From Lineus longissimus (lineage: Eukaryota; Nemertea; Pilidiophora; Heteronemertea; Lineidae): DNA of 64,000 bases. Location of the stretch: positions 13,762,001-13,826,000 of the forward strand of contig NC_088316.1 of NCBI RefSeq assembly GCF_910592395.1, given 5' to 3'. The notes under the pieces are model-generated. The model saw only the letters and a list, made by a program, of their open reading frames with translations. It did no database searches and had not been told where the DNA came from. A program made the position numbers and the translations under genes. Positions 1 through 12,200 of this stretch are shown piece after piece (the stretch's first letter is position 1; every line of letters begins with the position of its first letter).

Positions 1-146
1 TAACAGAAAGACTATCTTTGAGAATGGGTACAACTAGACTGCCCTCCCCTCCCCTCCCACCCCGTCATAGTAGTTTTGGTGCATCCTATTTTAGTGTCGT
101 GTTGTAGGGCTAAATGTTAGAACAGATTATAAATTTCTCTTTTCAG

Positions 147-209
147 GAATTGTTTGCAAAAGGTCAGAGGTTACGAGAAGGCAACAGCCTCGAAGAAATC
201 AATCCTCAG
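147..209 (+). CDS. LMO7/LIMCH1: Internal exon of LMO7/LIMCH1-like gene
   Basis: A pyrimidine-rich acceptor (tttctcttttcag) precedes 147 and a GTAAGA donor follows 209. The 63 bases read through as 21 residues ending EEINPQ, in phase 0 at the right end. The left-end phase cannot be checked because the preceding exon is outside the window. It joins cleanly to the exon at 4035, so it is either part of the long form or mutually exclusive with the alternative first exon at 1569. Confidence 0.6.
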
Positions 210-3200
210 GTAAGACGGTTTACCATTATGTAAATTTAAAGGATGTCTTTGGCAAAGATACTGAGATGGTTGAGGTTCAAATTTCCTGTGTAGAGGACGC
301 CACAGATATGCTATATCTAATGTGCACAAGGTGCTCTGGGAAAAATGTTTGTGTACATTCCCCTTCATGCACTCACTTACCACTTTCCAATAGATGTACT
401 GGCCCTTTAAAGACATGAAAAAATTAATTCATTGCAATTTTCCAACAAGTTTGTGGGCGATTGATTTTCTTCACAGGTTGGCTACGTGCTAAATTGGTTG
501 TGAAGAATTAGTAATTATCGTTGTGAATGCCAGGGAACCTTATCTAACTGCCACCAGCCCACCCCAACATGTGTGATATCGGACCCAATCATTAAACGAG
601 CAGGGAAACGCTTACTGTGTGGTTAAGATATTCTTTTATGACTGGTGAGGGAACCTTGAAACCAAGACAAAATTATCGAGCTGGAGATAATTATTCTTGT
701 TCAGTGCCCACTGGCCACCACATTTTGTGTCAACTATCTGCACCAATGTTGCTTGGAAGATTGGTCATGAGAGCTATTGCCAAAGTAAGGCAATAGTTTT
801 CCATGAACCAATTTCATTTCTGCAAGAAAATCCCCATCTTGAAAGTAAAAGGGGTAAATTTTGACCTCCTGCTTATTAAGCTTCGCTCCAAAGGGCCCAA
901 GCATGAGCCCGGACTCATATGGTGGGTCAGGTCAGCCACATGAAAAGAACCGGGAAACGACAATAAAGTATCCTACATCCTCCCCCAAAGCTACGAAGGG
1001 TTTGAAATTGTCCCTTACTAGGAAGTCATGACCCCCATTAATCTTCTTCAAATTTTATCTGACAGAAATCTCTGTTCTGTTTTGAGAGATCACGGAGATT
1101 ATGGCTTTGGATTGTTGGTTGTTTTCTCATCCTTGGGTGTCTTCTTACGGAGGTTTCTCAGCCGATTGTGTTTCTGCATTCCGTCTTTGATACTAAGTTG
1201 CGTCCTCTGATAATCGGCAGGAGCCAGGAGCAGCAGAGTCCATTGTGATAGGGGTGATAGGTGGCTGTCACACCTGGTATCAAAATGAGGTCACCCATGA
1301 CCAGGTGTATCATCAACCTATATATAATCTATCCCATGAATATGCAAATTAACTGTGTATTGTTGATCGTCTGCTTGAGTGTTCGATTGTTTGTATTGTC
1401 ATCGAGAAATCATTGCGTAGTGGGACTACCCCGCGTGTTAGTAGAATGACATGAGCCGAACGTACATTCTTGACTTCCACAATCTCGGGCTGACATTCTG
1501 AAGTGATAGTCAGGGATGGAATATTGTGTTAGTGAGATTTGTGTGACTTATTGAAAATCATTGACAAAATGCGAAATCATCGTCCAAACCACCGTTTGAA
1601 GACCTGTCGGTGTCACTTGTGTTCCACGCAGACGTTGCCTATGGAAAATGGACATGTGGAAGTAACATCACCTGGGGCTAAAACTTTGACTCCAAGGGTA
1701 AGTTGGGTTCTTTCGTAACTTTAGGATTTAATGAATTTCCTTATTGATTAAGAGTTCAAAGTTGATAGGTTCTGTGGTTTGACTGTGATTTTCTATGCGG
1801 TTTGAAATAGAAGTCCCTACTTGGTTATGTAATGGTTTAGTACTGTCCAGTGGTATCCGCCAACAGCAGAAGAAAATGTAAGATTAAGCGATGTCAAACT
1901 GTCCCATCTCAAACTCTACAATACAATCTTTGGCGAGAAAAGTGTGTCCAGTCAAGTCTTTGAACTCACCGATTTTTCATCTGAAGAAGTTGCGAGTATA
2001 TATCGGCATACTACGGTGGCTTTTATGACAATTGCGGCTTCCTTTCAAGGCCTTATAGCAGTCAATCAAATCAATGACATTATGATATCTTGAATAAGTG
2101 TTTGGTCAGGTGCCATAAATTGACAATCAACATAATAACATATCGACAATAAGAAGCATTCATTCAATTTTATTTCACTTGCTCTCTTTAATTAAGTTTT
2201 TCATTGATCTGAATGTACCTGTCAATCACTTTAATTGTAGTTCATGACATTGGTGTAAACACATTAACCCTATTTTTAAATCGTTTTATTCGTCAGTCGG
2301 TTTGGACAATTATTTCTTATCATTAGAACAAGTTCTATTTATCCAGGTCTTGGCAATATCAATATGATATCATAAGGGGATTCATCAGCCTTTAATTGCC
2401 AAGGACAACTTGATTGATCTTATTCGGAAGAAGCGGATAAAGCTTGTCTAGATTGCCGGAACCCCGATGCAAATGGTTTCACTTTATCAGAAAAGCTCCA
2501 AGGCAAATTGATGCATCAGCTGTGGTTTTGCACATTCGGCCTTGACAGATCATAAAACCTGAATAATTTCTGCATGAAAAATGTAGGTTGATGTCAAGTT
2601 TTTGTCTACCCAAAGTATTGATTATAGTGTTAGTATGTTGAATGCTGAACAAGCAAACTTGGTGAGTTAACCGTGTTATCGTTCAGGATTGAACCAGTCT
2701 GTTTTTACAAAAATGCAGATACAACTGGTTCACTCTGTGTTGATGACCTGTTTACAAAAAAGTAGGTCAGTGTGACCTTAGATCAGTGTGACCTAGTACT
2801 AGTAGGCCATTGTTCAGGTAATACATGAACAGGCCCTCTAATAATCCTGGTGGGCAATATCAAGTGCTATTCTGGGTGGGCAATTTAGAGTATTTAATTG
2901 AGTAATTTTATTGAGAAGATAGTTCTCCAAAACTCACTGGTATGTGCGAACATAAACGTAATTTCTAAAATATTTGGGACGTTTTGTTCTCAAAATGTTT
3001 ATAGTAGGCGACAATATTGTTAAACTTTCAATATCAGGCAATTTGATTACAGAAGTTTAGAGTGAAAGTGATAGTTTGTTCTAAACAATTTGATGTAATT
3101 AATGTGAAGTACGTATCTTGCTCGAACATTATTCTATTTTTCGATAATAGGCCTACTGAACTGAAAACATTGTTGCGATACTTAATTGAAGTCTTTTTGG

Positions 3201-6200
3201 GAGATCGATATGAAGATTGGTGATCCAATTATGGGTATCTTGTCTTCATTGTATTTGTTCAAAATGTGAATTATGGTCTGGGTGAAATGTTAGGGTTACC
3301 AAATTTAAAAGAACTTGGATGAATTTGAAAAAGACCTGTCTGGTTCTCACAACCCTGATTGTTATTGAACATCTACTACAGGTTTGTTGCAATCATACCA
3401 GTGGTTGACATGCTGTGTTAACCTATGAGCCCTGTTTCTGATACATATGTAACTGCATATTCCTTACATTTTATCATACTACGGGGTGTTCTAAAAAAAC
3501 TCATTCGAAATTTGTTTCTGCATGATCTATCTCAGCTTAAGAGCATGAAATGAATGAAATGATAGATAATTTAGGAATTTATATAATGAAGCAACCTTAC
3601 GTGTATTTTTAGATTTTGGAAAATTTCGGCCATGTAATTTCAAACAAAATAAATCAAACAGAGTTTTTTGCGCACGCAGTATATTGTGATGTTCTCTTAT
3701 TTGATGATCTTCTCAAATTACGTGCGGAATTCCTGTTACGTTCCACCTTCGTTGATTTGTGTCAAGAGGGTCACAATTGTCACCAGAAGATTCTCAATTC
3801 CTCCAAACATATTTACTCGTCCATTGAAAAACCTGCCGTTTATCTTTGAGAGTCTTAAATAGTTTAACCCACTCAGTCATGAGGCTTTCTTTCTTCTCTG
3901 AGTGTGAGCATATTCAACGAGCAGTCCCGATAGTTTCACCTTTGCCATTTTCAGGCAATGTTGATGACCATGTGACCTGTTTGGGCTGATGTGTGAAAAC
4001 TTCCTTTAAAATGTTCAGATTTGTGTATTTTCAGGATATTGAGAAGAACGACCACATGCACCAAGCAATCCGTAACACGGAGATGCGGAAGCTACAGGAC
4101 TTGAAGAACGGCAGCATTCCAGAATGGGCTATAACTGATAGGTACGTGTTAGCTAGGCCTAAGGGACATTGGCGGACGTTACTCCAGTGAAAGCCAAAAG
4201 AAGCTTGACATCTACTTAAAGCTTCTCTGCGTGTAAACCCCTCCACCCCTGAGCAGTCTCTCTTCAAAGTTGACTTAGTCTATGCCTTTCACAAGGGAAT
4301 AAGACTCTCCTAAGGAGTTCAAGTTTGGTATGTTGACCTTATTCCCATGCAATCAAATATACTTTCAAATGTGTCCGATTGCAATGGTCTTTCAAAGTTC
4401 TGAGACCTGATCTGTGATGCAGTAGTGTGCCTGTGAGGCTGGGGAAAAAAGTACAAAATGTGGAAATGACGACTTGAAACTGCATGTGAGGCTGAGGTTG
4501 ATAAAAAACAAACAAGAAGGATAAATCTATTCTTCAAATTATTCTAATAGGCCCAGTATCATGTTGCCTTGGAGAAGTTCCTATGGATGGTAAGTTTTGT
4601 GGAATGACTTCCTGTTTGAAAACCTTTTCCTTTTTAACAACGTAAAGAGCTCTTTCATGTCCAAGGAACCTCGTAGGAGTTTTGATTGATGTGATTGTAT
4701 TTTGAAATTCTTGGAGAAGAGAACATATTTTTCATCAGAATTGGTCAAGAAAAGTGTCTTTCACTTGCCCAATATGGAAAAATTGTCAGAATTGAATTCG
4801 TACAGGGCTGCAGTACTACTGTGCGACAGACCTAAAACATGGAATAAAAAACACAGTCTACAGGGCCAGACAGTCCTTTCTATTTGTACTGTCTGACACA
4901 ATTACTGCCCTCATTTAACTTGACTCTAGTTCTTTCTCAAAATTAGCTTGATTTGGTTTTACTTTATGTCAATTGTATCCGCTCCCCTGGAAAGTATTCA
5001 GGTTATCGTGACCTTAAAGAAATATCGGCAGAAATTCCGCACCAATAATTTCACCTAATTTACCGAGTAAATATTAAATGTATGCGGAAAGATAATAGTA
5101 ATCAAATGTTAGATTTTTCTTGACAAGCTAGAAAATGTGTAATGATAACAATAATAGTGAGATATTCACATATTTGTGTAGTCCTTTTATTGTGGTGTTT
5201 GATACTGTCCATAACAGTGGATATCGCTGTGGATTTTTGTTGTGACTAATTATTTCAAAGATATTCCATCAGATTCAGACACCTGTACTTGTCAACATTC
5301 TCAAAGGAAAGCCGCGAATAAAACAAAAAAAGACTGCAAGGCTTTGCTTTACCATGATTTGGGACCTGTGATAGGAGATGAATGGTCTTCTTCTCGTGTG
5401 ATGGGGAAAAGGGCTACCCATCTCAACGTTCCAGTATAAGATAGACCCTGTCTCGATTCCTGATTTTGGCCAAATCCTAGTGCAATGAAGTCCGCTAATC
5501 CTTCTGAAATAAGGGAGTCTATCCTGATTTGCAGAAGTGATCTTCGGCCCAACCTGGCATCTGAGAGATAGCCTTTAAAATTTGCAATGTATGGAACACC
5601 AGAAAAATGTCATTTGGCGACATGAATGAAGATTCTTTGGCTTGTACCTTTCATACATTTCATATTGTATTTCAGGCCAGAGACTGATGAGTTTGACTAT
5701 GAAATGGAAGAGAAGGCCAGACAAGGTAAACACAGATCATCAAATAGGATGTGTTTCCATCTAAGATAAATCTTGATTTTCGTCTCATCCAAGAATGATA
5801 GCTGTACATATCACTAAACGAATCATTGCATGAAGTGCACCTTACAATCACTTCACTAACCCCTGCATGGTCGTCACCAAAGCTATAAAATTTAATCTAC
5901 TGTACAGATAATGTTGCTTTGAAGAAATGTTTGAATGTTTGTGAAAAGAATATAGGGTAGCTGATTGGAAAATATGCCTACGAATCAGCTCATTGTGGGT
6001 TGAAATCTATTACGCTGTTACCTCTATATTTTCAGTTGGTGATTTATTCCGAGGTATCGTTTATTTCACTCAAGTGACAATTTTCGCAACTTTGCCCAGC
6101 TTGTTGTAAATGCATTCAGCTTTCAAACTGTGCTCTAAATCTCGCAATCTTCAAATATTTAAAGACAAATTTTTTGGCAAGGAGTATGCTTATATTGCGA

Positions 6201-9200
6201 TTCTTGCTTGTAAACTTGTCCATTTACATTTACTTGCAGAAGCCGAAGAGTGGGAACGATACCGGAAGGATAAGGAACGTAATCGACTCGAACGTGACGA
6301 GCAGGACAAGCAGAGACAGAAGGATGAGGAGAGGCGACGCATAGCTCAGGAGGCGCAGAAACGACATTTAGAGGTGAGGTGTCTTCTTCTCCTGTATCCA
6401 CTCCTGTGAGCAATAAAGTTACATGCCACTACAGTTGGGCACCATTTTGAGGTGTGGAGTGTGTCTGGTATCTGGTTGAGGTATCAGACCCGTAATGTTC
6501 AGTTGATGTGAGTCTGAGACCTTAACCACTAGGCCACACTGGACCACGCCCTCATTTTGAAATCAGAAAAGGTGGCGTTAATTGAAAGAAGGCAACTTCT
6601 GATTGGTCCTTTGTAAATTCTTTTAGGAAAAACAACGACAGCAGCAAATGGAGGAAGAGCACAAACGAAAAAGGGCGCTGGAGCGAGAACGGCAGCAACA
6701 GCAAGAGGAGGCAGATCGTATCAAACGGGAACAAGAAATGGCGGAATGGCAGCGACAACAAGAGCTCGAGTTGGAACGATTACAAGCAGACCGGGAACGA
6801 GAAAATCGGCGCTGGAAAGATCAGCCGAGACAGCGACCTGATACGCTGCCAGTCCAACAACGACACAAGATTCAGGTGTCGGCAGAGCCGAGAAATTATA
6901 GCCAACCGCCACAAGAGGAAGGTCGTATGTATGACCCGGCTTACTTGGATGGGCATATGATGTCCCCGGATAGATATTACGGGCAGCCGCCATCAAATGG
7001 GCGGGGTCCCCGCACCCCAGATTCTAGAGTACCAGAGAAAGGACACCCCCAGGAAAAGGTGGTGACCCCTAAGGGTGAATTTTTGTCGGCCAGTCCGCTT
7101 ATTGGTAGACGGGATGTGAGAAGTCCCAAGACGCATAAAAAGGGTCCGATCAGTGCTCATCCGATTACAAAGGATGATATACGTGACAGGAGTATCCCAC
7201 AACCAAAGAGACGTGACGCCTCAAGTCCTCTGGTGCCTGCCAAGAATCCCCTTGGTCATAATCAGGCTCAGTCTCCAGGGAGCCCGCAATTCCTGCGTCG
7301 GGATGACGTCATGAACATTAACCGGAAATCTCTTGGTCGGTCAGGTGATTATACGCCAGAAGACTCACCAGTGGTTCATACTGCACCGGAGTTACTGAGT
7401 AAGGAGAGATTAAAGGATGTAGGGGCTGCGCCGCGGGCTCAACCACGTGAGGACTGGATCCAACCAAAACATAAAAAAACTACAGGTGAACCTAAGGATG
7501 TCAGCCGAGGTAACTGGCTGATTGAAGAGGCTGAACGGCGTAGACAAGCTGAGATGAATGAGCGGGAGCTGCATGGGTCACCCCGTGGTAGTCAACAGGG
7601 GCAACCATACCAAGGTCAAGGTTATTCACCGAGTCAAGGTCATCCTAGATTAATGGACGATCGTATGGGTGGAAGTCCATTTTATCAGGCACCTGGCGAC
7701 CGATCACAGTCGATGCCAAGAGATTTAAACAATTCACGAACAATGCCTGATATGCGGCAGCCAGGGGACCCGCTACAAAAATCACAACAGTCGAACAATG
7801 CTGATTACTATGAACCTCAGTCAATGACAAAAAGTCAGAGTTTTCCTCAGTTTGGGCAAGGTCCACCGCAAGATTATCACGATGGTGGACACCCTGGGTA
7901 TCAAGCAAGATATCCACAACATCACCCGGCACCGAGACAAGAACGGTCAGATCAACCGAGTTATGCTCCCTCTGCTCAGGCCCGACCTGCTGGGCCTGCC
8001 CCTGCCAAACCGCCTCGTGGGGCACCACTCCCTGGGGGAGCAAATACTGCTGAGCCAGTGATATCAGTCAGTGGTAAACACAAATGCTCTCATTGTATGA
8101 AAGAATTAGGTAAGTTGGAACAATACAAGCACTTCCATGGTTTAGATGAGTCCTTCGGTCCCCTATTTGGTGCATTTCTGTAGTACCACGGTACCTTCAA
8201 TTCTGATATGACCTCTGTATGGTTGTAGAAATGGAGTTGATGTCAGAATCACAATCCCATCTGATAGATGTCAGTATCCTGATTTTTTAGACAATTGAGA
8301 GTTAGCCTCTTGATAGAGATGTTCACATCAGATGTTTGTGCCCCAAAAGTTGTGCTTTCGTTTTGAGCCTATTGAACTTTTCCAGGTCAAGGTGCTGCGA
8401 TGGTGATTGAATCCCTCCAACTTTACTACCACACGCAGTGTTTCCGCTGCTGCGTGTGCCACACGCGCCTGGGGACAGGACAAGCCGGTGCTGATGTCAG
8501 GGTGCGCGGGAGCCGCTTACATTGCCAAAACTGCTACAGTAACGACGAAGGTATCTCTTTTATGGGGACATTCTGAGCTATCGCCAGCATCACTGTCTTC
8601 ATCACTAGGGTGTAAGGTACTAGACTGTCCTTTATTTGTGCACCACTGTCCTTCTGTGTCTCTGTGGCTGTTTGCCTTGTTTCTGTCCACATAATAGTGA
8701 GGTCATGGGAATTTACAAGAACGAGAATGACTTGAATTTCAGATGGCTTCAGAGAGGTCCAAAGAGAGGTTTTCGTAGAGGTTATTTGAAAAAAATATCC
8801 AGATTGAGAACTTTGATAAATTTGTGAATTTTGTGTTTGAACATTTTATAGCCCCCACTAGCTGGAAATTTTGAAGACATGTTCCAGGCTGTGAAAGTTG
8901 GCCACAACTTGGAATAGGACTTTGTGATTGGCCCGCTAGTGCATTCTTACCGATGTGATTTTGTTAATTTTCATGGATAGATGTCTAGGTTTTCTTTATC
9001 TGGACATTTTCACAAATTAACCTTTGAAGTGGTTCTCCTTGTACCACTGCAGCACCACTTTGAGTTGAAGTCGTTCTCGTTCCCAGAGTAAAGTTCCTTA
9101 ATCCCCCTAGTACCCGGTATAGTAGAGGCTCTGTCAGTACAAATTGAAGCTTCCAGTCACTGATATCTGATGTTATCATCAATTTGATATGGTACCATCT

Positions 9201-12200
9201 GTTTCATGATACATTGGTGAATAATATATTTTCTGACAATTTAAAATCGTCTCAGTCCTAAACTGAATCAAAATTGCTGGTTTTTACAACTGGAGAAGGT
9301 TTTTTTATTAGTGTTATCATATTGGTGACCTGCTTTTGACAGGATTGACATAACGTCTGCTGCATTTCACCTCAAGTTTGCAAGAATCATGTACATTTAC
9401 GATCAGAAATTTGCACTGATTCTGATCATGTTTGAATGAAATCAATATTTCACGATGGTGCAGATTGATACATGCGATTCAAGAGCAAACTTGTGGTCAA
9501 AGACATTGAAGTAACCAGTTTTGAACTGTCTTACTAACATATTACCCGTACTAATTTGCTTTTTGCTTTCGTGTCATTAATAATATTTAATGCGGTGTGT
9601 GAGTTGAAAATTGATGTCGATATTCAAGGCAGTTTGCCTGGGGAAGACGCCAAGTTGAAATACCATACTATGGCCTGGAATAATGAAAGGTTATCCTTGA
9701 ACTTATATGGTATACTAATATATCAGTAATTGATTTAACATATTCTTGTAATGTGATCGCCTCTTGGCTATGGAATTGGCACTATTGGTTTTGCTTACTA
9801 AGTGGTATTGTGATTGTTGCAGCTGTGAAATATGGCTTTCGGTGACTCCATCTCCAGTCAGATTTGGGGCACTTTATTCAAACTAAGGGTAGATTCGACA
9901 TAACAATTTCTATCAGGGAAGAAACTTTCAATAAAGGTTCCATGTTTAAGTTAAGGTACAGACTATTATCTATTGTTTACTGTCAAGAAGAAGGGGGGGG
10001 CTGAGTCAATCAATTTAGATATTAATTGGCAGTTTTTTCAGAATATTTCTGCAGTGGTATGTACGATTTCAATCTGCTTCTTAATTACTCTAATTGTTGC
10101 TTCTAATGTTTGTTATATTCTTTGCTGCACAAGCTTTTCATGTTGTCTTTCATGCTTCAACTTCAGTCCTTCAATTTGGAAGATACTACATTTTGCTATG
10201 AAGGTTGATTTGAATATTGTCATTTCTGTTATGAAATTCCTATTCTTATACCTATATTGTGCCAAAAAAATGCAAATTCTGCCTTAAATTAACACTTAAA
10301 CCTGCCTACATGTAAGCCTTACACCCTTATGATGGTTTCTGCTAGTACCTATACCATCCTCCCCTCGAGATTCTTAATAATAAATACTCAGAGAACTAAT
10401 TACTCATCTCTTGATTGAGTTTGTTCATTACTTCATTACCTTTTTGTCAATTACACCTTCCATCCTAAATCAACCATTTAGATCAAAAATTGTATTTTGA
10501 TGTACATCAAATTTGTTTACTTGATTATTCTTTTTCAAAATTTGCTCTGATAATCTCCCTACCTCACCCTTAGTTCTAACCACACCACAAGTATGTTTAA
10601 TTTTTCACAACAGGCGAAAAATAAACATACATTGTTTTAGTCAACACATATTAAACTCACTTACAAACTTTGATATCACTTTAACATTTGAAATATCTGT
10701 AGTTTTGGCTCAGTCTGGATACCTTACACCCGTACCTTAAATCATTCTCATTTTCTCATATATTATCTCAAACAATATCATATCTTGACATTTGATCCTT
10801 AATTGGCGCATTTGAAATATTCTCGAATTCAGATCTGTTCCTGCCCTTTACCTCATTAATATGGATTCCCAGAGTAATCGTATCTCCGTTCCTCCGACCC
10901 ACCTTATCATCAATGCGTTGGTGTGAAGTTTTTCTTCCCTCCAATAAGAATGCTTCCCCCCATATCCATAAATTTTGATTAATCGGAAACGTCAAAACAC
11001 CCCATCCTGCCACCTCCACGCCTTTCTGGATATGGAAAAGCTTGCATGTGCCAATTATGAACCGTCAATTTTAGGGCTGCAAGTTAGAGTTCCGATAACT
11101 TGTGTGTTGATACCGATTTAGGAATGTATGTGCCATATTTCTAGCTATGCTTGAGACTAACTCCTATTTCTGTTCCTGCTTTCTAGTCTATGTGTAATGA
11201 ACCCGGTAAGATTACTGACATTATAGATGTACAAATGATGTAGTTTGTTTGACCCTTTCAGGACTGCGGACCAGGGGGACTTGATCATATCGTAGTCACG
11301 TTTTACTGAATGCAAGACAAGGGTCAAATTCTTGTTTAATCTGTCACTGGGCATAATTTCCATTGTATTGAAGTCTTGAGATGCACTGATGGTTGTACTA
11401 ACTTTTATACCTTATACACTCTTTTTTGAGAAGGTTATCTGCATGTCTTGTAATTCATCTAAAGAATTCTTAAAATATGGGTACAGGCTGTTGAAATGGT
11501 TTAGTACATGTAGATTAAAAAAACGCATCTCCACATGAATATCGATATTATTTCAAAGTTGCATGCCCAATTGAAGGGTGAAAATGGTGGGAAAGTGGTG
11601 GCCTTCTTTGTCAGTCCTAGAAGGGTAAGGCAATTCAGTGCTTATTTTGTGTATTTTTTGACTTGGTTCGGGATTCTGATCTGGATGGTCAGGTAACTTT
11701 AGAAATGTACCAATTAGCCACTTATGGGACTTGGTGTTATGGGAGTAGGTCCTCTGTGATGCTGGTTAACAATTAAAAACTTCACTGGGAATGCTAATAT
11801 ACTCATAGTTTAGCACGTATTAAATAATAATTTTGGTGGTGGCTATTAATTTTAGTGGTTGCTTTGTTCTGGTGATATTTTGTATCTTTTAGCGCCAGAT
11901 TCTTTGGAATGGGATGCTTTTTGAGTAGGTTTAGTTCAAATTGTTGCACAAGTTAAAACTTCAGAATGGCTGGTGATCATTTTCATTGAATAAAACCAAA
12001 GCTTCATGTCATTAGCCTGCCCCACAGTCCTGAGAGGGTTTATTTTCTAAATTACTGGATATTCTCTGTGCTGGTGGTTTGATGTCAAGTAAAAAATCAA
12101 ATATTTTTGTGAGATTATGACTTTGTCTGAAATTGTTTGAAGTGAAGTGTTTGTATTGTCATGTTATGGACTATTGTGCTTTAATGGCCTGCACTGTTAG

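Noticed and set aside
3616-3862. Overlapping plus-strand open frames upstream of exon 4035
   Set aside because: No ATG-to-donor path joins them to exon 4035 in phase, and the sequence has no family resemblance.
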